From positions 64,756,602 through 64,820,601 of the forward strand of contig NC_081554.1 in the NCBI RefSeq assembly GCF_963082655.1: a stretch of 64,000 nt of DNA. The letters are read 5' to 3'. Of the stretch, positions 21,241 to 33,700 are shown piece by piece. Under the pieces are notes generated by a model. It worked only from the letters and a program-made list of their open reading frames with translations, was not told where the DNA came from and ran no database searches. Source of the stretch: Stomoxys calcitrans (Eukaryota; Arthropoda; Insecta; Diptera; Muscidae). Every line of letters begins with the position of its first letter. Position 1 is the stretch's first letter. Position numbers and translations under genes: made by a program.

Positions 21241-23099
21241 CTTACAGAAGTGAAGTTTATGGCGAAATAATGGGGTGTATCGAAATAACTGAGTGTTTTT
21301 TTTCAAAAAACAAGCTCAAAATCGCATAATTGACATCAAAAAAATGGAAAAAATTCTATGAGAATTTGAAGATATTCGAGGTCACTTTCAAGGTCGAAAA
21401 CGCTGTAACTCCTTCATTTTTTAATTTTTCGAAAATCCAAAACCATTTTTCGATTCGAAATTCGAAGAGGAATCGCGAAGCATGCAGCAATTCTTAAAAT
21501 TTTCACTTTTTATTTTTTTGCATTTTTTTAGGAAAGGGGGTAACCTTATGAAAATTTTCAATTTTTGATGGCTTAAAAATTTTTGAGTTGAGCATACAGA
21601 AGTGAAGTTTATGGCCAAATAATGGGGTGCATCGAAATAACTGAGTGTTTTCTTCAAAAAACAAGCTCAAAATCGCATAATTGACATCCAAAAAATGGAA
21701 AAAATTCTATGAGAATTTGAAGATATTCGAGGTCACTTTCAAGGTCGAAAACGCTGTAACTCCTTCATTTTTTAATTTTTCGAAAATCCAAAAGCATTTT
21801 TCGATTCGAAATTCGAAGAGGAATCGCGAAGCATGCAGCATTTCTTAAAATTTTCCCTTTGTATTTTTTTGCATTTTTTTAGGAAAGGGGGTAACCTTAT
21901 GAAAATTTTCAATTTTTGATGGCTTAAAAATTTTTGAGTTGAGCATACAGAAGTGAAGTTTATGGCCAAATAATGGGGTGTATCGAAATAACTGAGTGTT
22001 TTTTTTTCAAAAAACAAGCTCAAAATCGCATAAGTGACATCCAAAAAATGGAACAAATTCTATGAGAGTTTGAAGATATTCAAGGTCACTTTCAAGGTCG
22101 AAAACGCTGTAACTCCTTCATTTTTTAATTTTTCGAAAATCCAAAAGCATTCTGCGATTCGAAATTCGAAGAGGAATCGCAAACAAAGCAGCATTTCTTA
22201 AAATTTTCACTTTTTATTTTTTTGCATTTTTTTAGGAAAGGAGGTAACCTTATGAAAATTTTCAATTTTTGATGCCTAAAAAATTTATGAGTTGAGCTTA
22301 CAGAAGTGAAGTTAATGGCCAAATAATGGGGTGTATCGAAATAACAGAGTGTTTTCTTCAAAAAACAAGCTAAAAATCGCATAATTGACATCCAAAAAAT
22401 GGAAAAAATTCTATGAGAATTTGAAGATATTCAAGGTCACTTTCAAGGTCGAAAACGCTGTAACTCCTTCATTTTTTAATTTTTCGAAAATCCAAAAGCA
22501 TTCTGCGATTCGAAATTCGAAGAGGAATCGCAAAGCCAGCAACATTTCTTAAAATTTTCACTTTTTATTTTTTTTGCATTTTTTTAGGAAAGGGGGTAAC
22601 CTTATGAAAATTTTCAATTTTTGATGCCTAAAAAATTTATGAGTTGAGCATACACAAGTGAAGTTTATGGCGAAATAATGGGGTGTATCAAAATAACTGA
22701 GTGTTTTCTTCAAAAAACAAGCTCAAAATAGCATAATTGACATCCAAAAAATGGAAAAAATTCTATGAGAATTTGAAGATATTCGAGGTCACTTTCAAGG
22801 TCGAAAACGCTGTAACTCCTTCATTTTTTAATTTTTCGAAAATCGAAAAGCATTTTGCGATTCGAAATTCGAAGAGGAATCGCAAAGCAAGCAGCATTTC
22901 TTAAAATGTTCACTTTTTATTTTTTTGCATTTTTTTAGGAAAGGGGGTAACCTTATGAAAATTTTCAATTTTTGATGCCTAAAAATTTTTTGAGTTGAGC
23001 ATACAGAAGTGAAGTTAATAGCGAAATAATGGGGTGTATCGAAATAACTGAGTGTTTTCTTCAAAAAAACAAGCTCAAAATCGCATAATTGACATCCAA

Positions 23100-25200
23100 A
23101 AAATGGAAAAAATTCTATGAAAATTTGAAGATATTCAAGGTCACTTTCAAGGTCGAAAACGCTGTAACTCCTTCATTTGTTAATTTTTCGAAAATCCAAA
23201 AGCATTTTGCGATTCGAAATTCGAAGAGGAATCGCAAAGCAAGCAGCATTTTTTTAAAATGTTCACTTTTTTTGCATTTTTTTAGGAAAGGGGGTAACCT
23301 TATGAAAATTTTCAATTTTTGATGCCTAAAAATTTTTTGAGTTGAGCATACACAAGTGAAGTTTATGGCGAAATAATGGGGTGTATCAAAATACTTGAGT
23401 GTTTGCTTCAAAAAACAAGCTCAAAATCGCATAATTGACATCCAAAAAATGGAAAAAAATCTATGAGAATTTGAAGATATTCGAGGTCACCTTCAAGGTC
23501 GAAAACGCTGTAACTCCTTCATTTTTTAATTTTTCGAAAATCCAAAAGCATTTTTCGATTCGAAATTCGAAGAGGAATCGCGAAGCATGCAGCATTTCTT
23601 AAAATGTTCACTTTTTATTTTTTTGCATTTTTTTAGGAAAGGGGGTAACCTTATGAAAATTTTCAATTTTTGATGCCTAAAAATTTTTTGAGTTGAGCAT
23701 ACAGAAGTGAAGTTTATGGCGAAATAATGGGGTGTATCGAAATAACTGAGTGTTTTCTTCAAAAAACAAGCTCAAAATCGCATAATTGACATCCAAAAAA
23801 TGGAAAAAATTCTATGAGAATTTGAAGATATTCGAGGTCACTTTCAAGGTCGAAAACGCTGTAACTCCTTCATTTTTTAATTTTTCGAAAATCCAAAAGC
23901 ATTTTGCGATTCGAAATTCGAAGAGGAATCGCAAAGCAAGCAGCATTTCTTAAAATTTTCACTTTTTATTTTTTTGCATTTGTTTAGGAAAGGGGGTAAC
24001 CTTATGGAAATTTTCAATTTTTGATGCCTAAAAAATTTTTGAGTTGAGCATACAGAAGTGAAGTTTATGGCCAAATAATGGGGTGTATCGAAATAACAGA
24101 GTGTTTTCTTCAAAAAACAAGCTCAAAATCGCATAATTGACATCCAAAAAATGGAAAAAAATCAATGAGAATTTGAAGATATTCGAGGTCACTTTCAAGG
24201 TCGAAAACGCTGTAACTCCTTCATTTTTTAATTTTTCGAAAATCCACAAGCATTTTGCGATTCGAAATTCGAAGAGGAATCGCAAAGCAAGCAACATTTC
24301 TTAAAATTTTCACTTTTTATTTTTTTGCATTTTTTAGGAAAGGGGGTAACCTTAAGAAAATTTTCAATATTTGATGACTAAAAAATTTTTGAGTTGAGCA
24401 TACAGAAGTGAATTTTATGGCGAAATAATGGGGTGTATAGAAATAACTGAGTGTTTTCTTCAAAAAACAAGCTCAAAATCGCATAATTGACATCCAAAAA
24501 ATGGAAAAAATTCTATGAGAATTTGAAGAAAAAATTCTATGAGAATTTGAAGATATTCGAGGTCACCTTCAAGGTCGAAAACGCTGTAACTCCTTCATTT
24601 TTTTAATTTTTCGAAAATCCAAAAGCTTTCTGCGATTCGAAATTCGAAGAGGAATCGCAAAGCAAGCAGCATTTCTTAAAATTTTCACTTTTTATTTTTT
24701 TGCATTTTTTTAGGAAATTTTCAATTTTTGATGCCTAAAAATTTTTTGAGTTGAGCATACAGAAGTGAAGTTTATGGCGAAATAATGGGGTGTATAGAAA
24801 TAACTGAGTGTTTTCTTCAAAAAACAAGCTCAAAATCGCATAATTGACATCCAAAAAATGGAAAAAATTCTATGAGAATTTGAAGATATTCAAGGTCACT
24901 TTCAAGGTCGAAAACGCTGTAACTCCTTCATTTTTTAATTTTTCGAAAATCCAAAAGCATTTTGCGATTCGAAATTCGAAGAGGAATCGCAAAGCAAGTA
25001 ACATTTCTTAAAATTTTCACTTTTTATTTTTTTGCATTTTTTTAGGAAAGGGGGTAACCTTATGAAAATTTTCAATATTTGATGACTAAAAAATTTTTGA
25101 GTTGAGCATACAGAAGTGAATTTTATGGCCAAATAATGGGGTGTATCGAAATAACTGAGTGTTTTCTTCAAAAAACAAGCTCAAAATCGCATAATTGACA
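23100..25200. repeat. Satellite block duplicated at 30.0-31.9 kb
   Basis: Units at 23526-23762 and 23877-24113 have the same unusual variants (including 'cgcgaagcatgcagc' and 'tgcatttgtttagg') as those at 30468-30704 and 30819-31055, an offset of 6,942 bp. The same blocks carry an internal 20-bp duplication ('ctatgagaatttgaagaaaa') at about 24505 and 31453, with a third case at about 32163. This is a multi-unit duplication inside the array. Confidence 0.8.
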
Positions 25201-26389
25201 TCGAAAAAATGGAGAAAATTCTATGAGAATTTGAAGATATTCAAGGTCACTTTCAAGGTCGAAAACGCCGTAACTCCTTCATTTTTTAATTTTTCGAAAA
25301 TCCAAAAGCATTCTGCGATTCGAAATTCGAAGAGGAATCGCAAAGCAAGCAGCATTTCTTAAAATTTTCACATTTTATTTTTTTGCATTTTTTAGGAAAT
25401 GGGGTAACGTTATGAAAATTTTAAATATTTGATGCCTAAAAAATTTTTGAGTTGAGCATACAGAAGTGAAGTTTATGGCGAAATAATGGGGTGTATCGAA
25501 ATAACTGAGTGTTTTCTTCAAAAAAAACAAGCTCAAAATCGCATAATTGACATCCAAAAAATGGAAAAGATTCTATGAGAATTTGAAGATATTCAAGGTC
25601 ACTTTCAAGGTCGAAAACGCTGTAACTCCTTCATTTTTTAATTTTTCGAAAATCCAAAAGCATTTTTCGATTCGAAATTCGAAGAGGAATCGCGAAGCAT
25701 GCAGCATTTCTTAAAATTTTCCCTTTCTATTTTTTTGCATTTTTTTAGGAAAGGGGGTACCTTATGAAAATTTTCAATTTTTGATGCCTAAAAAATTTTT
25801 GAGTTGAGCATACAGAAGTGAAGTTTATGGCGAAATAATGGGGTGCATCGAAATAACTGAGTGTTTTCTTCAAAAAACAAGCTCAAAATCGCATAATTGA
25901 CATCCAAAAAATGGAAAAAATTCTATGAGAATTTGAAGATATTCAAGGTCACTTTCAAGGTCGAAAACGCTGTAACTCCTTCATTTTTTAATTTTTCGAA
26001 AATCCAAAAGCATTCTGCGATTCGAATTCGAAGAGGAATCGCAAAGCAAGCAGCATTTCTTAAAATTTTCATTTTTTATTTTTTTGCATTTTTTTAGGAA
26101 AGGGGGTAACCTTATGAAAATTTTCAATTTTTGATTCCTAAAAAATTTTTGAGTTGAGCATACAGAAGTGAAGTTTATGGCGAAATAAGGGGGTGTATCG
26201 AAATAACTGAGTGTTTTCTTCAAAAAACAAGCTCAAAATCGCATAATTGACATCCAAAAAATGGAAAAAATTCTATGAGAATTTGAAGATATTCGAGGTC
26301 ACTTTCAAGGTCGAAAACGCTGTAACTCCTTCATTTTTTAATTTTTCGAAAATCCAAAAGCATTCTGTGATTCGAAATTCGAAGAGGAA

Positions 26390-27770
26390 TCGCAAAGCAA
26401 GCAACATTTCTTAAAAAATTCTATGAGAATTTGAAGATATTCAAGGTCACTTTCAAGGTCGAAAACGCTGTAACTCCTTCATTTTTTAATTTTTCGAAAA
26501 TCCAAAAGCATTTTTCGATTCGAAATTCGAAGAGGAATCGCGAAGCATGCAGCATTTCTTAAAATTTTCCCTTTCTATTTTTTTGCATTTTTTTAGGAAA
26601 GGGGGTACCTTATGAAAATTTTCAATTTTTGATGCCTAAAAAATTTTTGAGTTGAGCATACAGAAGTGATTTTTATGGCCAAATAATGGGGTGTATCGAA
26701 ATAACTGAGTGTTTTCTTCAAAAAACAAGCTCAAAATCGCATAATTGACATCCAAAAAATGGAAAAAATTCTATGAGAATTTGAAGATATTCAAGGTCAC
26801 TTTCAAGGTCGAAAACGCTGTAACTCCTTCATTTTTTAATTTTTCGAAAATCCAAAAGCATTCTGCGATTCGAAATTCGAAGAGGAATCGCAAAGCAAGC
26901 AGCATTTCTTAAAATTTTCACTTTTTATTTTTTTGCATTTTTTTAGGAAAGGGGGTAACCTTATGAAAATTTTCAATTTTTGATTCCTAAAAAATTTTTG
27001 AGTTGAGCATACAGAAGTGAAGTTTATGGCGAAATAATGGGGTGTATAGAAATAACTGAGTGTTTTCTTCAAAAAACAAGCTCAAAATCGCATAACTGAC
27101 ATCCAAAAAATGGAAAAAATTCTATGAGAATTTGAAGATATTCAAGGTCGAAAACGCTGTAACTCCTTCATTTTTTAATTTTTCGAAAATCCAAAAGCTT
27201 TCTGCGATTCGAAATTCGAAGAGGAATCGCAAAGCAAACAGCATTTCATAAAATGTTCACTTTTTATTTTTTTGCATTTTTTTTTGGAAAGGGGGTAACC
27301 TTATGAAAATGTTCAATTTTTGATGCCTAAAAAATTTTAGAGTTGAGCATACAGAAGTGAAGTTTATGGCGAAATAATGGGGTGTATCGAAATAACTGAG
27401 TGTTTTCTTCAAAAAACAAGCTCAAAATCGCATAATTGACATCCAAAAAATGGAAAAAATTCTATGAGAATTTGAAGATATTCAAGGTCACTTTCAAGGT
27501 CGAAAACGCTGTAACTCCTTCATTTTTTAATTTTTCGAAAATCCAAAAGCATTCTGCGATTCGAAATTCGAAGAGGAATCGCAAAGCAAGCAGCATTTCT
27601 TAAAATTTTCACTTTTTATTTTTTTGCATTTTTTTAGGAAAGGGGGTAACCTTATGAAAATTTTCAATTTTTGATTCCTAAAAAATTTTTGAGTTGAGCA
27701 TACAGAAGTGAAGTTTATGGCGAAATAATGGGGTGCATCGAAATAACTGAGTGTTTTCTTCAAAAAACAA
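26390..27770. repeat. Satellite block duplicated at 32.66-33.96 kb
   Basis: The unusual junction 'acatttcttaaaaaattcta' (a unit truncated at its right half) occurs at about 26404, 28299 and 32671. Following units at 26836-27072 and 33102-33338 share private variants, an offset of 6,266 bp. Units at 28994 and 34415 likewise match at an offset of 5,421 bp. Several overlapping block duplications therefore built the right half of the array. Confidence 0.75.
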
Positions 27771-30700
27771 GCTCAAATCGCATAATTGACATTCAAAAAA
27801 TGGAAAAAATTCTATGAGAATTTGAAGATATTCAAGGTCACTTTCAAGGTCGAAAACGCTGTAACTCCTTCATTTTTTGATTTTTCGAAAATCCAAAAGC
27901 ATTCTGCGATTCGAAATTCGAAGAGGAATCGCAAAGCAAACAGCATTTCATAAAATGTTCACTTTTTATTTTTTTGCATTTTTTTTTTGGAAAGGGGGTA
28001 ACCTTATGAAAATGTTCAATTTTTGATGCCTAAAAATTTTAGAGTTGAGCATACAGAAGTGAAGTTTATGGCGAAATAATGGGGTGTATCGAAATAACTG
28101 AGTGTTTTCTTCAAAAAACAAGCTCAAAATCGCATAATTGACATCCAAAAAATGGAAAAAATTCTATGAGAATTTGAAGATATTCAAGGTCACTTTCAAG
28201 GTCGAAAACGCTGTAACTCCTTCATTTTTTAATTTTTCGAAAATCCAAAAGCATTATGCGATTCGAAATTCGAAGAGGAATCGCAAAGCAAGCAACATTT
28301 CTTAAAAAATTCTATGAGAATTTGAAGATATTCAAGGTCACTTTCAAGGTCGAAAACGCTGCAACTCCTTCATTTTTTAATTTTTCGAAAATCCAAAAGC
28401 ATTCTGCGATTCGAAATTCGAAATTCGAAGAGGAATCGCAAAGCAAGCAGCATTTCTTAAAATTTTCACTTTTTATTTTTTTGCATTTTTTTAGGAAAGG
28501 GGGTAACCTAATGAAAATTTTCAATTTTTGATGCCTAAAAAATTTTTGAGTTCAGCATACAAAAGTGAAGTTTATGGCGAAATAATGGGGTGCATCGAAA
28601 TAACTGAGTGTTTTCTTCAAAAAACAAGCTCAAAATCGCATAATTGACATTAAAAAAATGGAAAAAATTCTATGAGAATTTGAAGATATTCAAGGTCACT
28701 TTCAAGGTCGAAAACGCTGTAACTCCTTCATTTTTTAATTTTTCGAAAATCCAAAAGCATTCTGCGATTCGAAATTCGAAGAGGAATCGCAAAGCAAGCA
28801 GCATTTCTTAAAATTTGCACTTTTTATTTTTTTGCATTTTTTAGGAAAGGGGTTAACCTTATGAAAATGTTAAATTTTTGATTCCTAAAAAATTTTTGAG
28901 TTGAGCATACAGAAGTGAAGTTTATGGCGAAATAAGGGGGTGGATCGCAATAAGTGAGTGTTTTCTTCAAAAAACAAGCTCAAAATCGCATAAGTGACAT
29001 CCAAAAAATGGAAAAAATTCTATGAGAATTTGAAGATATTCAAGGTCACTTTCAAGATCGAAAACGCTGTAACTCCTTCATTTTTTAATTTTTCGAAAAT
29101 CCAAAAGCATTCTGCGATTCGAATTCGAAGAGGAATCGCAAAGCAAGCAGCATTTCTTAAAATTTTCATTTTTTATTTTTTTGCATTTTTTTAGGAAAGG
29201 GGGTAACCTTATGAAAATTTTAAATTTTTGATGCCTAAAAAATTTTTGAGTTGAGCTTACAGAAGTGAAGTTTATGGTGAAATAATGGGGTGTATCGAAA
29301 TAACTGAGCGTTTTCTTCAAAAAACAAGCTCAAAATCGCATAATTGACATCCAAAATATGTAAAAAATTCTATGAGAATTTGAAGATATTCAAGGTCGAA
29401 AACGCTGTAACTCCTTCATTTTTTAATTTTTCGAAAATCCAAAAGCATTCTGCGATTCGAAATTCGAAGAGGAATCGCAAAGCCAGCAACATTTCTTAAA
29501 ATTTTCACTTTTTATTTTTTTGCATTTTTTTAGGAAAGGGGGTAACCTTATGAAAATTTTCAATTTTTGATGCCTAAAAAATTTATGAGTTGAGCTTACA
29601 GAAGTGAAGTTAATGGACAAATAATGGGGTGTATCGAAATAACTGAGTGTTTTCTTCAAAAAACAAGCTCAAAATCGCATAATTGACATCCAAAAAATGG
29701 AGAAAAATCTATGAGAATTTGAAGATATTCGAGGTCACTTTCAAGGTCGAAAACGCTGTAACTCCTTCATTTTTTAATTTTTCGAAAATCCAAAAGCATT
29801 CTGCGATTCGAAATTCGAAGAGGAATCGCAAAGCAAGCAGCATATCTTAAAATTTTCACTTTTTTTTTGCATTTTTTTAGGAAAGGGGGTAACCTTATGA
29901 AAATTTTCAATTTTTGATGCCTAAAAAATTTTTGAGTTCAGCATACAAAAGTGAAGTTTATGGCGAAATAATGGGGTGCATCGAAATAACTGAGTGTTTT
30001 CTTCAAAAAACAAGCTCAAAATCGCATAATTGACATTCAAAAAATGGAAAAAATTCTATGAGAATTTGAAGATATTCAAGGTCACTTTCAAGGTCGAAAA
30101 CGCTGTAACTCCTTCATTTGTTAATTTTTCGAAAATCCAAAAGCATTTTGCGATTCGAAATTCGAAGAGGAATCGCAAAGCAAGCAGCATTTTTTTAAAA
30201 TGTTCACTTTTTTTTGCATTTTTTTAGGAAAGGGGGTAACCTTATGAAAATTTTCAATTTTTGATGCCTAAAAATTTTTTGAGTTGAGCATACACAAGTG
30301 AAGTTTATGGCGAAATAATGGGGTGTATCGAAACAACTGAGTGTTTTCTTCAAAAAACAAGCTCAAAATCGCATAATTGACATCCAAAAAATGGAAAAAA
30401 TTCTATGAGAATTTGAAGATATTCGAGGTCACTTTCAAGGTCGAAAACGCTGTAACTCCTTCATTTTTTAATTTTTCGAAAATCCAAAAGCATTTTTCGA
30501 TTCGAAATTCGAAGAGGAATCGCGAAGCATGCAGCATTTCTTAAAATGTTCACTTTTTATTTTTTTGCATTTTTTTAGGAAAGGGGGTAACCTTATGAAA
30601 ATTTTCAATTTTTGATGCCTAAAAATTTTTTGAGTTGAGCATACAGAAGTGAAGTTTATGGCGAAATAATGGGGTGTATCGAAATAACTGAGTGTTTTCT

Positions 30701-33700
30701 TCAAAAAACAAGCTCAAAATCGCATAATTGACATCCAAAAAATGGAAAAAATTCTATGAGAATTTGAAGATATTCGAGGTCACTTTCAAGGTCGAAAACG
30801 CTGTAACTCCTTCATTTTTTAATTTTTCGAAAATCCAAAAGCATTTTGCGATTCGAAATTCGAAGAGGAATCGCAAAGCAAGCAGCATTTCTTAAAATTT
30901 TCACTTTTTATTTTTTTGCATTTGTTTAGGAAAGGGGGTAACCTTATGGAAATTTTCAATTTTTGATGCCTAAAAAATTTTTGAGTTGAGCATACAGAAG
31001 TGAAGTTTATGGCCAAATAATGGGGTGTATCGAAATAACAGAGTGTTTTCTTCAAAAAACAAGCTCAAAATCGCATAATTGACATCGAAAAAATGGAAAA
31101 AAATCAATGAGAATTTGAAGATATTCGAGGTCACTTTCAAGGTCGAAAACGCTGTAACTCCTTCATTTTTTAATTTTTCGAAAATCCACAAGCATTTTGC
31201 GATTCGAAATTCGAAGAGGAATCGCAAAGCAAGCAACATTTCTTAAAATTTTCACTTTTTATTTTTTTGCATTTTTTAGGAAAGGGGGTAACCTTAAGAA
31301 AATTTTCAATATTTGATGACTAAAAAATTTTTGAGTTGAGCATACAGAAGTGAATTTTATGGCGAAATAATGGGGTGTATAGAAATAACTGAGTGTTTTC
31401 TTCAAAAAATAAGCTCAAAATCGCATAATTGACATCCAAAAAATGGAAAAAATTCTATGAGAATTTGAAGAAAAAATTCTATGAGAATTTGAAGATATTC
31501 GAGGTCACTTTCAAGGTCGAAAACGCTGTAACTCCTTCATTTTTTAATTTTTCGAAAATCCAAAAGCATTTTGCGATTCGAAATTCGAAGAGGAATCGCA
31601 AAGCAAGCAACATTTCTTAAAATTTTCACTTTTTATTTTTTTGCATTTTTTTAGGAAAGGGGGTAACCTTATGAAAATTTTCAATATTTGATGACTAAAA
31701 AATTTTTGAGTTGAGCATACAGAAGTGAATTTTATGGCCAAATAATGGGGTGTATCGAAATAACTGAGTGTTTTCTTCAAAAAACAAGCTCAAAATCGCA
31801 TAATTGACATCGAAAAAAATGGAGAAAATTCTAGGAGAATTTGAAGATATTCAAGGTCACTTTCAAGGTCGAAAACGCCGTAACTCCTTCATTTTTTAAT
31901 TTTTCGAAAATCCAAAAGCATTCTGCGATTCGAAATTCGAAGAGCAATCGCAAAGCAAGCAGCATTTCGTAAAATGTTCACTTTTAAATTTTTTGCATTT
32001 TTTTAGGAAAATTTTCAATTTTTGATGCCTAAAAATTTTTTGAGTTGAGCATACAGAAGTGAAGTTTATGGCGAAATAATGGAGTGTATAGAAATAACTG
32101 AGTGTTTTCTTCAAAAAACAAGCTCAAAATCGCATAATTGACATCCAAAAAATGGAAAAAATTCTATGAGAATTTGAAGAAAAAATTCTATGAGAATTTG
32201 AAGATATTCGAGGTCACTTTCAAGGTCGAAAACGCCGTAACTCCTTCATTTTTTAATTTTTCGAAAATCCAAAAGCATTCTGCGATTCGAAATTCGAAGA
32301 GGAATCGCAAAGCAAGCAACATTTCTTAAAATTTTCACTTTTTATTTTTTTGCATTTTTTTAGGAAAGGGGGTAACCTTATGAAAATTTTCAATTTTTGA
32401 TGGCTTAAAAATTTTTGAGTTGAGCATACAGAAGTGAAGTTTATGGCGAAATAATGGGGTGTATCGAAATAACTGAGTGCTTTCTTCAAAAAACAAGCTC
32501 AAAATCGCATAATTGACATCCAAAAAATGGAAAAAAATCTATGAGAATTTGAAGATATTCGAGGTCACCTTCAAGGTCGAAAACGCTGTAACTCCTTCAT
32601 TTTTTAATTTTTCGAAAATCCAAAAGCTTTCTGCGATTCGAAATTCGAAGAGGAATCGCAAAGCAAGCAACATTTCTTAAAAAATTCTATGAGAATTTGA
32701 AGATATTCAAGGTCACTTTCAAGGTCGAAAACGCTGTAACTCCTTCATTTTTTAATTTTTCGAAAATCCAAAAGCATTTTTCGATTCGAAATTCGAAGAG
32801 GAATCGCGAAGCATGCAGCATTTCTTAAAATTTTCCCTTTCTATTTTTTTGCATTTTTTTAGGAAAGGGGGTACCTTATGAAAATTTTCAATTTTTGATG
32901 CCTAAAAAATTTTTGAGTTGAGCATACAGAAGTGATTTTTATGGCCAAATAATGGGGTGTATCGAAATAACTGAGTGTTTTCTTCAAAAAACAAGCTCAA
33001 AATCGCATAATTGACATCCAAAAAATGGAAAAAATTCTATGAGAATTTGAAGATATTCAAGGTCACTTTCAAGGTCGAAAACGCTGTAACTCCTTCATTT
33101 TTTAATTTTTCGAAAATCCAAAAGCATTCTGCGATTCGAAATTCGAAGAGGAATCGCAAAGCAAGCAGCATTTCTTAAAATTTTCACTTTTTATTTTTTT
33201 GCATTTTTTTAGGAAAGGGGGTAACCTTATGAAAATTTTCAATTTTTGATTCCTAAAAAATTTTTGAGTTGAGCATACAGAAGTGAAGTTTATGGCGAAA
33301 TAATGGGGTGTATAGAAATAACTGAGTGTTTTCTTCAAAAAACAAGCTCAAAATCGCATAATTGACATCCAAAAAATGGAAAAAATTCTATGAGAATTTG
33401 AAGATATTCAAGGTCACTTTCAAGGTCGAAAACGCTGTAACTCCTTCATTTTTTAATTTTTCGAAAATCCAAAAGCTTTCTGCGATTCGAAATTCGAAGA
33501 GGAATCGCAAAGCAAACAGCATTTCATAAAATGTTCACTTTTTATTTTTTTGCATTTTTTTTTGGAAAGGGGGTAACCTTATGAAAATGTTCAATTTTTG
33601 ATGCCTAAAAAATTTTAGAGTTGAGCATACAGAAGTGAAGTTTATGGCGAAATAATGGGGTGTATCGAAATAACTGAGTGTTTTCTTCAAAAAACAAGCT